This document shows, in pieces, positions 22,501 to 36,161 of a DNA stretch of 64,000 bases; the stretch's first letter is position 1, and every line of letters begins with the position of its first letter. The stretch spans positions 62,001 through 126,000 of the forward strand of contig RCAB01000006.1 of the NCBI GenBank assembly GCA_003640385.1, given 5' to 3'. Source of the DNA: Setaria digitata (taxonomy: Eukaryota > Nematoda > Chromadorea > Rhabditida > Setariidae). The translations under genes and the position numbers were made by a program. The notes under the pieces were generated by a model. It was not told the origin of the DNA and did not search any database. It saw only the letters and a list, made by a program, of their open reading frames with translations.

Positions 22501-24592
22501 TGGAGAACCGAACTATTCAAATGTCCATCCACGCGAGTTTTGTTAATATTCACAGTTTGTTTTCTGTGATTAATTGAAACCGATTCTAAATAAAAAAGTT
22601 ATACAGGGGGCGGAATTGTTGTGGCAGCCGCAGCTGGTGAAATTGTATTTGAAATTGTTACAAGAAGCGTCAAACCCTGATATTCTAGAGGTAATGTTAT
22701 TGAACTTCATAACGCAGCAGATATTTGTTCGAAATCTATAAATTCAATTGCGATTAGGTATAGAATTTCTGATATCCGGTGAAGAAATCCTAATCATTAC
22801 GTTTTCTCAGGCATCTGCTGGTGCAATACAGAACCTTGCTGCATGCCACTTCGAACCGTCGGTTAATGTTAGGGCTTGTATACGTACGGAAAAAGGATTA
22901 CCGGTACTTGTAGAACTGTTGCGATTGAATGATGACAAAGTTGTTTGCGCTGTAACAACGGCTTTACGAAATCTTTCCCTTGACCAGGTTGCTGCTTGCA
23001 TTTTATTAGAATTCATTGGTTTCAAGATTTTTCCTTTTCAAAATCATAAATATTAGGTGAAGTGGGCGTCAAGTCTTCAATGAATATTTTCTTTCAATCA
23101 TTATATGAAGGTGTTTGTTATCATAACGCAAACATGCAAATGCATTTGTTACAGCGGAATCGTGAACTAATTGGAAAATATGCAATGAAAGATCTAGTAG
23201 CAAAGTTACCACGATCTGACCAACGATTTCGAGATCCAAATGTGAGCGACGCGACAATTGGAGCAGTTTTGGGCATACTGTTTGAAACTGTTAAACATTC
23301 TGCAGACTTCACTAGGTTCCTGGTCTCTTTGGGCTTACATTGTAGATTCCTTGAAGTATTCAGGAAGTTCACTTTCGTTTCCTCGAAGTTCATTTTGTTT
23401 TCATCAACATTCACTTGTAAATAAAATAATTTCCCAGTTTCACTTATGTAAATTGTTCTAGAAATGTTCATGAATGTGGGGGAACCGAACGACTGCGGAA
23501 TTTGGCTAGTTCACATTCCATATATAGTACTCGCATCTGCAAATATGCATCCCAGGTTTTTTCTTTTCTTCTGATCGTTTATCAGACCTAACGTTATCTT
23601 CTTTCACGGATATGTAATCTCAATTTAATAGACTTTAAATGGACAGCAGAAAATTAAATAAGTAACAGACTTCATTTTTTTGACCACGTTTGAAGATTAC
23701 ATTCATCCCAATTCATCAGATATAGCTGGTACTTTGCAGGTCCTTTACTTAATGTGGCAGTATAAAGAGCTCCATGATGGCTTCAGACGGAATGGTTTGA
23801 AAGAATCGGATTTCTATTCAGGAACAGCAGTTCGTGCTCGTGATGCGACCACACTTTCTCGGCCAATATCATCACAAGGCGCAGAGCGACCAACGCATAT
23901 AAAAAGTGAAAATTTTGATGACTGTATGAGCGCTTGCGGTACTGGACGATATGATACTTTGGATAGTAGGGTATGCTGGATTTTTACATGATTATTGTAC
24001 ATAAAATTTTCCACTTTCCTTGTACATCTTAAATATGACAACTTAATTCTTATCACGTTGCTAACTACATTTTTGATATTCAACTGTTGAAGACTTTCCT
24101 TTTCCAGACTAGCGCCCCAGAAAGTTCTGTGTATGGCAAAATTTCTCCTAATAGTAATCCACAAAATCTTCATTCTCTACGAAGTCGCTGTGGCAAGATA
24201 AATTTCTTTGATTCTCAGCAGCAGGTTTGTTGTGCTAAGGTCTTGGATCTGTGTAATTGGTACAATTGCAGTATATGACAGTATCCATTCCCATAAATTG
24301 GTGCTCATTTGACAAAGCAGTTGCTTATTATTAACAGTTATGTAGTTAATTAATTCGCTATGAAATTGGTAGTGAAAGTTTTGGTTTTCTCTCAACAACT
24401 ATTTTTTGGGTCTTTCCTGTCTCTTTGAATACATTGCAAAGAGGCACACAAGTTATTGTTATCACCCATCCTTAATATGTAAAGAATACTCAACAACTGT
24501 ATAAGAATTTTTAGACTAGTGAGCCAATGTACGCTTCGGTACATAAGCGAAACGAACGTTCTGGTCCAACGGGTGGTGATAGCTGGGTATAA
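16582..24592 (+). CDS. jac-1: p120/delta-catenin family protein with four FN3 domains (JAC-1 type)
   Basis: Twenty-eight exons total 3762 nt, giving 1253 residues. The start ATG at 16582 follows a TTTTTCAG acceptor directly, so cis- or trans-splicing onto it is plausible. Residues 1-178 are unstructured and acidic. Four fibronectin type III domains follow (residues about 179-610), each with the Y-x-F/I-R-V/I core ([52 protein letters not shown]). Armadillo repeats run from about residue 655 to 1120: [69 protein letters not shown] and [11 protein letters not shown] Lys-rich insert interrupts them near residue 915, as in p120 proteins. The tail ends in DSWV. Family members bind the cadherin juxtamembrane segment and stabilise adherens junctions. 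FN3 domains ahead of the repeats are the known C. elegans JAC-1 layout. The introns at 21913 and 22180 use GC donors. Confidence 0.93.
18524..18570 (+). repeat. GATTGAATG tandem low-complexity repeat in a catenin intron
   Basis: Diverged tandem units of GATTGAAT(GA) lie in the intron between exons 6 and 7 of the catenin gene. The array is short and imperfect, and the unit has no coding role. Confidence 0.7.
21913..22017 (+). other. GC-AG intron 19 of the catenin gene
   Basis: The exon ends GTTTTAAG followed by GCAAAT, and the next exon begins after TTCAG. No GT donor nearby keeps the frame, whereas the GC donor restores the strongly conserved armadillo sequence GTGVLRNVS found in p120 proteins. 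The donor otherwise matches the usual AAG/GCAA pattern for functional GC-AG introns. Confidence 0.8.
22180..22261 (+). other. GC-AG intron 20 of the catenin gene
   Basis: The exon ends CTCAGTTACCG followed by GCATGT, and the next exon begins after TTCCAG. The join gives LRNLSYR-IQEV, matching the conserved p120 armadillo segment LRNLSYQ. A GT donor that preserves this frame is absent. This is the second GC donor in consecutive introns. Confidence 0.75.
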
Positions 24593-24751
24593 ACGACCAG
24601 TGCGAGTGAAATTTGAATACCATGACTATTCAATAGCCGAAAAGGATAAACTTACGGTTGGGAACTGATTTCATTGATACTCAAATATTTTCACTTTTTC
24701 TTTTATATATTCACATATTATCCAGTAAATCTTTTCATCATTGTCATTAGC

Positions 24752-24775
24752 TTTTTTTTTTTTTTTTTTTTTTTT
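24752..24775 (+). repeat. Poly-T run (T24)
   Basis: An uninterrupted run of 24 T lies 160 bases downstream of the catenin stop codon, probably in or just beyond its 3' UTR. Confidence 0.85.
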
Positions 24776-27700
24776 CGTTTAACTTGACCTCATTAATTCG
24801 ACTAAGAACTGTTGTTGATTTGTTATTTTTTTAGTGTTATTTATTTGTTCGTTTTCATTTCATATTGATATGAGATAACTAATTCTCATGCTATATTTTC
24901 CATATCACTGGGAATTTACCTTCAGGTTAGGAATTTGATAGCTATAAAGGGCTGAACAATGTTTACTTAATTGTTTTGTTTTTACTACTCATTTTAATGG
25001 AAGAGATTTTGGAAATTTTTAGCTTCCTTAGCTTTCAGACTCATTTGTTTCAAATTTCAAGTTGTTCCAAACTTCCGTCGTTTTTTCTTTTGTACTCTTC
25101 TGTCACTGTTTCGAAAGGAATAGCGAGCTACAGATGTTTATTCATTTAATGGTCCAGGTTATTCGTAGGTGGTTGTAATTGAAAAATGATCTCTGAATAT
25201 TTTTAATCTTTTCCTTGTGAATAACGGTGGATTGCTTATTTTTCATGAAGTAACACGATTTCCCTTTGAAAAATTACAGGATTTTCTTCAGTTTTAAATT
25301 AATGGCATGTTTATTTCTTCAAATGGTGAGACTTTTATAACTTGCCGCAATTTCTATAATGTTGCCTGGAACATCACATTTTTCGGTGCTTATAAAGTTG
25401 TGGATACTTTTTACCTTATGTTATGATGTTCTCTTAACATTTTTCATATTGTAATCACTGTTGAACATCTCAAACCGATTTTGTCTAATAAATAGTATGA
25501 TGATTTTGCTGATATTTGTAGGGATTGTAATTGGACAAATCTGGAATGAAATTTTCAGGTTGGAATCGAAATTTCAAAATTCAAAACCGTTGCTTTCCGG
25601 ACTGCTTCTTTAGTCAGCAAAACCTTTTTTCAAAACTTTTACGCCCCGTCTCATTCCAGGTCATTTCCGGTCATTTGTTTCACTGATTCAATAAGCCTAA
25701 CGTTAATTTCGGGAAGTAGGTCAGGTGTATTGGAAATTCATGACTAAATTTTTGCTTCTTTTTTACTCTCGGAACTCGGCTCATTCGATTTCAAGACATT
25801 ACCTGTTGTATCCTCATTCAGTTCACTTAATTTTTGTGTTTTGTTGTTCCTTTTAGCTTGTATATTTTACATGTGACATTTTCAAAAGTCCCATCTGTTG
25901 CAAGTTGACATTCCTTATTTTATTTTACTTTATTTTATTTATTATTTCATTCCTTTCTTTATTTCTTTATTTTTTACTTTTTGAAAATAAGCAATGAATC
26001 ACTACACAGTTCCAAATTTCTAAGTATGATGTTGCTGATATGTTCATTGAAAGCTATTATTCATAACTTCTAGTCTAGTGTGCTGTTGAGTTTCTGTTCG
26101 TGTTCGATTTCGGGGGAAGATTTTCATATCATTATCGTCCTGATGGATTGGCTATAAAATTATTGACCTTCTGAACCTAACAGAATTTGGCCTATGCTTG
26201 CTAAAATTGTGAAGCGATGAAGTGTTGTGCAGCTCTGTCATGTGTAATATGAATTTATGTTAAAGAAACTAGATGTTTAGTTCAATATATCAAATTCTAG
26301 GAGAATTTTGGGAATGTCAATTTCTAATGAGGCCTTATTCCGGCTTTTTCTATTGTGAAGTAAGTGTATTTGAAGATCGAAAGTTGCTATTTTCTTTGCT
26401 TAGTTGGCTGCAGCTTCAGTAAACGATTTTTGTGAGGGCATACTCGAATATAGTCTTAATACATTAACCTCAGGGGTTTTTTTAATTGTTACGATTTCCA
26501 AAGTCCTGGTAAATGCGGAAAGTCATTATCCGGGTTCGAAGTAGAGTTTTAAGGAATGTCAGGTGAGGACGAGGGTTGAGAGGCGAGGTGCTTGATTGTA
26601 AATTAGTCATGTAATAGAACTACAATGAAGAGTATTGCCAGTTCTGTTTTGCGCACGGTCAGAAATGCAAAATCAACGAAATAGAAAGAAGCTTATGCAA
26701 AACTTGTGTGGGTGGATATCATAGGAAAGAATTTTTTTTTAAATGAACATTGTGTGGTTTTAAATTCTAACGATAGTGATTGTTCCAATAAAGAAGGCTA
26801 ATCCATGCGGACACTTCCAAACTGTGTTGTTCTGCTAATATTTGCAACAGCTTAAGTGTAAGCGAAATGTTTAGAATTTTGGATTACCACCTACGGCAGG
26901 ATGATGCCTTCGTTAAAGTCTTTAGAGAGTTGATTCTTTTTTTTAAATCAGTTGAAATAAAAGTACTACACGAATGCGCTATTTGAACCACGAAAGAACC
27001 ACGAAAAGAAAAGTTGGGGTAACAAAATCAAAGAAACAAAAATTAAGCTCCATACCGGGAGGAAATCAGTCAAGATTTTTCAAATTAGGTAATAATGTTT
27101 CATGTTTTCCCCTTATAAATTGAAATTAAAAATGTAGATTCTAGGATATAAGACATTGCACGTTTTTTTTATCAAATTGTAACACGATATGATACCGATA
27201 AGGTAGTATCGAAATATAAATGTAGTCAGTTCGTTTTTTTTAGAAACGATGAAAGAAGAGATAATACGATAAACTGATAACGTAAGCCTGTTCAAGATTT
27301 TTCGTGATTTGTTTCAAATTCTGTTCCGATGACATTGCAAATACGTTCCACAATTCAATCTTGTTAATGAACACAAATTTAAGCCTACTTGTGGAAGTGT
27401 TGTTATAATGTGAAAAGGAAAGCAAGTACCACGGATAACAGGATAACAGAACATTTTCGGTGTGACACAAAGGAAGTCATTGCTTAAATTACCAATGATT
27501 CACTTGATTTCAGATGATGCTAAAGACGAGTTAGTTCATTTTCCAGGTTATAGTAGATAATCATTTGATATGGAATGGTAGTTGTAAAATAGAACTTATT
27601 AAGTAGTTAGTAGTGTCTGTGTACATGCTGTAAATGGGTGTTTGAACCAGAACAACAATTTATGGATTCTTGAGACAATCTTTAAAATTTATGCTAGAAA

Positions 27701-30700
27701 AGCATTTAAAAAATGGCTTGCAAACTTGTCTGATGATTTATTCTTGCATAATTCGGGATTGTCATGCAAGAAAAGTATCATTTGGTATGGGACATGAAAA
27801 ATATTGCGTACAGAGGATAGGCAGGTTACTGCTGATAACATCAACTGAAAGACGGTTTCAAGGCTTTGAAGTGTCAAATGGAATAGTAATCGACCATCAA
27901 CAACACAAATCGGTAAACCGTTCATGTGAAGCATTCTAGCTCCAACCCTGACCTCATAACTGCTTCCCCTTCTTCCTCCAATCCTTCCCTATTTCTGATT
28001 GGTTGTTTCTTCCACCAGAAGACGAAGTTTTTATGCCTTTGAGGTCTAATTAAAGAGGATGCTAAGCACCGCTATGATCCATCTCTCACACTGTTTTCAG
28101 CAGTTTTTCCAGCATCATTTGCCTACATAAAAGTACCATTCCGCTCCTTTGTCTTTCTGAACATTACGACCACTAACTATGGCTTATCCAATTTAAGTTC
28201 ATTTTCAATTGCTGCCTGGTGGGGGGTGCAATACAAATTCACGTGCCTCATGAAAGAGTTTTTTCTCTATTCCATTCATTAAGTTTATTTGATCAAACCT
28301 ACAGGATAAAATTCATTTTCCTAGTGGCTGACATAATAAGCATATCAGCATTCAAAGCTAGCTTTTTTTTTAAAATTTCTGTGAAAAACGATAGTTGCTT
28401 ATTTCCTTTACGGGAAGAAGAAGTTTTATGCCTTTCACGTCTAAACAAATTTTGATGGAATTGAAGCTTTCTTTAAATGACCTTTTTTCAGTTTTATAAC
28501 GGATTAATCTAACAGAAGCTTAAATTTTGAAATCTTTCATAATGTGAGGTACTGAACTTATTTATTGTATTTCTCATGCAAAAGCTTTTGAGGACTCACT
28601 GGTCAAGTACCTGATATGAAAAATCAAATTCTGGAAGTCAGTCTGCACCTCTACATGAATTCATATTCAGAATTCTTAAGACTTGGACACTTGGACACTA
28701 TTAGATAACATATTTTATATTTGTAAACTTTTTCATAAAATCGCTTGGAAAGGAATTCCTGAAAAACTTTCAGGATTAGAGGATAATTCTACTTGACAGT
28801 TTTCTTTTTCAATTTTATCGATCTTCCTTGATTAGAGCTGTAGACTACTCTCCGGTCATGGAATAAATCTTTCAATGGAGAAGCATTCTGAAGTGCGACA
28901 ACTGAATGAAATTATCTATCTCTAAACATACAGTAGCTTCTTAAAAAGCATGTAATGCCAATGTTTGAAAATTCCATCCATTTATTAAATCTGATAAAGA
29001 CACTGGTCTCATTATTGAATCATGTAATTATATATTTTAAGCCTGGTTTGTTTCTAAAAGGTATTATTTTGGTACCTAAATTAATATTTCTGTTGAATAT
29101 CGAAGAAGCAAGCTATTTTTAGAATCATGATGTTGAAAGGAAGTACTACATTCGTTTAGGGAATGTGAAGCAACAATAACAGTATAAATAACCACTTTCT
29201 CAGTATTATTATATGATAAATGTCATTGCATCCGTCAACTTTTCATAATTTACGACAATTAGGCGATTAAATCAATAGTGTAAAACTCATCTCTATATTA
29301 TGGGGCAAGGTGGTCTAATAATATTGAGATGGGCTCTCTGTTGCAGCAATTTCTAAATTTTTGGCAACATAACTGTACTTGTTTTTTTTAGCTCTGAATC
29401 TTTCAGTCAATCAAAAATTTTTTGATTTTTAACGACATTCTTCGTTTCTTTATCTGATCTATTATTTCGTAGTCGTAATTCCACAATTTGATTTCAACAA
29501 TTATTTGATGAAAATAAGTAATACGACTTGTCACTGCTTCACAAATACTGTGAAACGGGAAATTGTGATATTTCCGAAGACGGTCTTATGGAAGCCGTCC
29601 AAAAATACACGGTGGATTGAGATGGTGCTATGATTCATTATAATTTTTGAAACACCAACTGCTACGTAGAAACATTTAGAAAGTGCTTGCTAACAAAGCT
29701 TGGCTTCACGCTAACCGTGACTTATTCCTTACAACAACCAACAAATTAGGAAGAAACCTTTCATTAAATTGTTCATGCTTTTTTGCTAGATGATGGCCTC
29801 AGAAAAAAAAAAAACTACAGTGTAAAGTTGGAATTCATCCTTTTTTCAGAATACTTTCCGGTTTCAGATTTCGAAATATCAGTACATATAAAAAACTTCA
29901 AAATTCTTATAGTTTGGCTATTGCACATGCGAACTTTCACGTAAAAGCAGCTTCCGAAAAAAGAAAAGCAGTGTCATTGGCATGTTAATGATCGAAAATC
30001 TTTTTTTGAATAATGGTTTCCATAGTGAACAGAAGGCAGTCATTTATAGAACTTTAAAAGTGACAGCAATCAGACCAATTTGCAGAATCGTTAGGTGGAC
30101 TGTAAATGATCCCGGTAACTTGAAATTACTGAACCACAATATATCTGTATTTTCTTGGTTTATCTGTTCTCTTACGCTTCGAAGTTATTGAAACAGTGCT
30201 GTACGATGTATAAGTTTAAGCCAGAATTTTCATTTAATCCAGCAAAACAACATAAGTCATTCATAATTGAGACCCTGTAATAGGAAAATTCCGATGTCAG
30301 CTGAAGGTAACACAATCAACCAAAAATTGAACAAACCTGCTTACTGCTTCTTTCGTAAAAATACCTCAGCACTGCTTTTTTCATTTTGTTTAACGCAAAA
30401 TAAACTTTAATGAAACTTGAAAGTATAAATTACATAAATTTGTTGGGAAAATTAGCCAATGATACCTTGCCTCTACACTTCTTTTCTTTTCTTTTACTAT
30501 TGGAAAGAAAAATGAGAAGTTGAAAGTTTAGATTAATTGCCATGTTCTGATTTTATATGATCGCTTGCTGTTAGAAAGTCATACAGTTTAAAAATCTGTG
30601 TGAAATTTGAAGAATTGAAGAGAGAAGCTCCTATTTCAGGTAGCATCAATCATTTTGCTAAGAAAACAGATAAGCACGAGCAAGAAATTTTGATGAATGA

Positions 30701-31329
30701 TTTCTTTTTTCACAGCTTGCTATTCGAATTTTATTGCAGGAAAAATGCTGCGACGTAGTAAGAAGGTCTGAAGGCTAAAAGTCGAGTAGCTAGATCCTCC
30801 ACCTCACCTGTTATCCCTTTATGTACTGTAATTTAGCGCAAGGTATGTTGTTTGCTGTTCACCTTGCTGCAATGATTTATTCCAAGGCGGACTAAATCAA
30901 GTAACTAATATTTAAACAATAAGCAGCAGCTGATTTACAACGTCTTCACCTAAATATTGGTTCATATCGCAATATAAAACTTTTACAGTAAAGAACTGGA
31001 TAAACGGATTTTAAAATCTCAAATAAACTAAGAAATGCAAAACTTGAAAAATTCAAGCTGGGAATTGAGTAATTGTTATTTTTACGACCACATCAATATA
31101 TTTTCAATTTTCTTCAATTTCCTATCATATGGTTAGTAATTGAAAAGTGTCATGATTTGCATATTGTATATATATTCGAATTGCACCATATGGAGTCCTG
31201 TTCTATATTTAAAGCAATTTGTTCACAACCACATCATACGCTCGTTAAATAGCCATGTAAGTGAGTTAAATTACTAATTTAAGTCTGGTTCTCGGATTCC
31301 TTGAATTGTATTTATCTGGACTGGCCCGG

Positions 31330-32450
31330 TTCAGGAAGTTCCACTCGTTTAGTGTGTAAGTAGAGAAGCATGAGAGAGGGGAGAAGGATTGGAAGACGTG
31401 GATGTGGGCAGCTGGGAGGACATCGTCGAGCGTCATTGCATTTGCATTTGTCAAAGATCGTTTATTCAAAATGGGCAAAGAGTGCTCATTTCGAACTGTC
31501 ACAGAAGCACAAATCTCGACGACAAATCTCGTCGTTTTCAATACCAAAAATTGATCCTCCATCCTTTTTATCCAAAACCATGTTAAAATTTCAGGTCTTT
31601 ATTCCATAATTGATACTGAACCTCGTTCCTTTTATCATTTTTTTTTAATTCAACATGCACCAGGTATCTTAAATTATAATTAGTAACTAAGAAATGTTTT
31701 AATGAATAATGGGTGGGATCCTTGAATTAGAAAAGCAAAAAAAGAAAGAGGAGTTACGCCGGTTGTTTTAACTTTCAGGTTACCAAAGTTTCTGTTAAAG
31801 TGTAGTGGATGTAGGAGGTAAGGAGCGAGAATCAAGGAGTCCCCTCGGAATGCACTGAATGAGGCAGCAGTTCGTATATGTATTCATTCCTTGTATATGT
31901 TTCATGAGAATGGGGAAGGTGGCTGAAGACGATTCATCGAAAGACTGAGAAAACAGGATTCAGGAAAAGAGGATGTGAGGAGGGCTGGGGCGGGGGCGAT
32001 AGATTCTAGCAGAGGTAGGCACCTTCACGAAGAGGAACGAACAAGGTTGGGACAGATGCATGTCCAATTTAGGACCAACTCATTCGTCCGAATTTTGTTT
32101 CAACAAATGAACTACCAACCAAACAACCAGTAGCGTCGCGGGCTGAGTGTCATTGTCGTGGTTCATCACATCAAATCGCACATTTGTGATTGTTATCATG
32201 TTAGTGTCACCTAAACACAGCGACATGCACGCTGCATGCCGACAAACACATCGAACCACGTGTCCTGCTGTGGCATTACATGCCTGTTTATCATCTATTC
32301 ATCCCGATTTTCACGGTGCGACACCGACAAAGTAAACGACGACAAACACACCTCCCACCCTACAGGCACGGATGGATGAATGGATGGATACAGGCATTCA
32401 GAACACTGTCTGCAACTCGTTTTGCTCAACTTACCGTACTCCTCGAATCC
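31330..32450. promoter_or_regulatory. GC-richer island, candidate distal regulatory region
   Basis: Base composition is clearly less AT-rich than on either side, with stretches such as GGGCTGGGGCGGGGGCGATA near 31984. It includes a perfect POU octamer ATTTGCAT at 31440-31447 and a CACGTG E-box near 32257. Several short frames are open on both strands, which is expected from low stop density and is not in itself coding evidence. It lies about 7-8 kb upstream of the GATA factor start. Regulatory function is an inference from composition, motifs and position. Confidence 0.3.
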
Positions 32451-35400
32451 TCCGTCTTCACCTTCCTAGTATTTGGATTTCGTATTTTTATCGAATGCAT
32501 AATTTCTTTTTTTTTTGAATTTGAAATTCAAAAAAAGGAGAAAAACAGTGAGTCAACGTTTCCTACCAAATGTGAGATTTTATGCCTATAGACTGGTGTA
32601 ATATTAATCGGTGGGAATTATGTGTGGTAGAAAAATATTGAGTAAGCATCGATTAAATCTAGAATTCAATTTTTAAGCCTATAAAATAACAAATTTCGTT
32701 GATCAAGTTTGATAGGAAGAATATGATAGACAAGTTGGTGGCTCAGAAAGCACGTGGCGTTGCTTACTCATAACATTGTTTGCAATGATTGATCCTAATT
32801 GAATGATAAATCCTTGGGGACTATTTTATTCCACATCACACGGAACGTATCTAAATATTGTTTTGGGTAGACGGGCATGTGGATAACGCAGATTGTCATT
32901 CTTGGTACAATGGTCACGAGCATCAAACACTCACTCTAATACGCACTAATAGGTTACCATTCTAAAATATTCTTTCTAATCGTGATTTTGTAAAATTGGC
33001 ATAATTTGAATTACTCTTTTGAACAATTCATAGCAGAAGTGTGACGGGAGTTATCCAAAAAAAAAAAATAAACCCAAAAAGAGGATCTGAACAACTTTGG
33101 ATTTCCTTTAAATTACATAAAATTTTTATCTGGGATTTGATGTTAGTAGATAAATGTAGCTGCCACAGGACTGACGTATATGTAAATTTGTTCATTTTCC
33201 CATTTTTACTTATTTAGTACATTTCGCTTTACTCTTCTGTTTCCTATATAGATAGATAATTTAAAGGACCTTAGGATTTGTACCTAGTAACTTTCCTGAA
33301 TTTTTAAAAAATTGAATGTACAATTTTTTTTTTTTTAAACCTTTCCTTCTATTTATCTATGACATACCTTAACTTTCTATTCTGAAAACTAATTGGAAAT
33401 TTCCACGATCACTGAAAATATATCAGTAAATATTATTTTCGAACAGTAGTAATGAACTTCCAAGAATATTTTATTAATATTGATTTCATTTAATTACTGC
33501 GGCCAAGATTATTAAAGCAAAATAGAATGCGTACATTTAGGGTAAGACGTCAATTATTTAGAGAAGAATTAAACAACTTCCAGAAATGTACAAATAAGTT
33601 TAACACCTGTATACCCGATTATCATGACACTGGATCTAATCCACAATCAGCAAACGTCATCACTTGACATATCATATAACAACAAACTGTTGTTTCTGTC
33701 TGCTCTTAAGTAACTGGTGCTTTCTTCAGTAAAATAAATACCATTGTTGAGACTATCAATCTAGACAATCGTGATTACAGAGCATAAATTAAAAACTGGA
33801 ACGTTTCAAAGGAATACTTTATCAAGAGTCAATATGGATTAAAATTTGATTATCTGAATTTCAAACTTGTCATTGGTCACTTTGTGTCTTCACTCGAACC
33901 GTTTAGTCTATCATTATCATTATATTATTTTCATTAACACCATTATCATTATCACGATGGCAGTCATTAGGATTGGTAGTCATCATTGATGCTGCATTTG
34001 TGTGTCTCTTTCTCAGCGGGGGAAATTATCTTCCGGCTCATTGCTTCTCATAGCATCAACGAAGGAAAACGAAGCCAAACAGTGAAAGGCAACCGTGGAG
34101 CTTCTTCAACAAGCACCAAACATTGATGAGCCTACTCACTCTTCACTAAATTTAATGCCTCTTTAACTGCGCGAGCTTATTCTTTTGGTTTTGGACTACT
34201 TTGTTTTAATTATAAATTCCAATATTTAGATCGCTATGTTGCGTTGTAATTACAAGTCTTAGCACTTGGACTGAAGTGCTTTATACATAGATGCGTTTTC
34301 ACTTCTAAACTATTCCGCATTAAATTTCAAAATAGTATTACAAGTTGATCTAGTAAATAAGTTGCTTAAGAAATGATGCAGCTGCGATAATTGTAATTTT
34401 TGTATGACATCATGCTGCAGTTGCTGGTTTATCATCTACAATGACGTGTTAGTGTTAAAGAGGTCTCAAACTGGAATTATAATAAAATCCCAAATGCAAT
34501 ATGCTGTTGTAATCATGACTCTCTTCTCGCTCTACATTCGCATCGTTTCTATTGGCTGGTATTCTCGAAGATCTATCGAACCTTTTCTTTCAAATATTTT
34601 GAAAAATAGGTGCTGCTGAAAAATATTTCAGGAAGGCATCGGTCCATAATTGATATGATATTAGCAAGGAAAAGACTGATGAGGTAGGAGACAGGGCAGG
34701 TAAAGGAGAAATATGAATACACTGTTTGGCAACAAAACGTCTTTAAAACTTTTTTGCTCCCAGCATCCTCTCTTTACTCGAAGAGCAAGTAACATTTTAG
34801 CGTTTTAGCACTTTTTTTTTTTCTAATAGGTTGCCGTTATTTGCCTAGAAAAAAGCTATAACGTGACAGTCAAATAGCTATTACAAATGTGCATCATTTG
34901 TTTGTTTACATAACTTATACTCCCTTATATTTTGTCTATTTGCTGCCTTGCAATAAATACGGTACCCTTCTAATCTTTACCACTGATGAATTACTTTTTT
35001 TTCTTAATTTTCTTAATTTTTTAAGCATGTTCCTAAATTACTGTTCTTTCACTTATTTCATACATATGCAAGAGGAGTCTTTCTGTAATGTAGTCTTTCT
35101 CTAATGAGAGAAAATTCCTATAATTGTTAATAGTCATTAATAATTGCAAAACTTTTTAATAAATAAGACGAATTAAGTGCAATCACCAAGTCAACTGAAG
35201 ATTTAGGAAGATTGGGCTTACTGTCTCATGAATGATGTGTTAAATGCTGAAAATAATGCAAAATCTATGAAGATAGAAGTCTAAGGGGGGCTGATGTCGG
35301 CGAACTCTCTCTACAGAGAAAAATTTGAAGTGACTGATGATCACAGAGGAAGACGGAGGGTCATTTCACCCTCAACTATCATCTTTCAAGTTAATAATAA

Positions 35401-36123
35401 CTAGTAGCTGTTTTTTGCCGACCACCAATTAAGTAATTATCCTGTATAAGAGATAATACAAAACTTATTAGGATAGCTCCCATGGATGACTAAAAGTGAA
35501 AGTTTTGAATATAGCACACACACCTTGACCACTATTGATCCCTGTATTAAGTTTTTTCAGCTTGCATTCTTTCATTAAATTTGACAGTAATCTTTTGGAA
35601 TATCACAAAATTTCCTAGAACTAATGTTTCAGTCTCATATTTATTTTTTTTTAAAAGCAAAAATGGGAAATGGAAACTTCTGGTTTTTCTCTCCTGCAGC
35701 GTACTAGTTACTTTTATCAGCTATTCAAAATTAATAATTTTTCAATAGTGTCTTTGATAATAAAAAAAACTGGTGTTAAACTTTTTAATGAGTGATAATA
35801 ATAATAATGACTTTGATGGTATTGATGATGATATGTTAGCTTGAATTCTTGTTCATATACACTTAAACAGAAGGATGAGCAGCAAATAGCTAGAGAAATG
35901 AGAACATATAGGGATAGATGCTCGAGAACAGGACTTTTTCATACCTTCACTTTTTTCAACTATTCGTTCGAAGTAAGCTAGAATAAAGACAGCAAAGAGT
36001 GCAAGCAGAGATGTCGATGTTGGAATCAGGAAGAAGAAATTTACAATGATTAGCTGCGGAAAACGGGAAAAGAGAAAGCAAACGAGATGAGATGCGCTAG
36101 AAGAGAAGTTTTTGCCTTTTTTT

Positions 36124-36125
<2 letters not shown>

Positions 36126-36156
<31 letters not shown>
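36126..36156 (+). repeat. Poly-T run (T31)
   Basis: An uninterrupted run of 31 T, preceded by TTTTC; an A-rich run follows near 36237-36248. Simple sequence only. Confidence 0.9.

Positions 36157-36161
<5 letters not shown>

Noticed and set aside
27670..27939. 89-codon + and 81-codon - open frames overlapping each other
   Set aside because: Opposite-strand frames over the same bases, no domain, no splice sites and no neighbouring exons.
28021..28450. Similar phrases GAAGTTTTTATGCCTTT and GAAGTTTTATGCCTTT about 395 bases apart
   Set aside because: Similarity is limited to about 25 bases with mismatches and the flanks do not align, so chance in AT-rich DNA is sufficient.
36126..36156. Poly-T run considered as a retrotransposon or processed-pseudogene tail
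   Set aside because: No target-site duplication, coding remnant or element body was seen next to it. Similar runs occur across the window, including inside introns.
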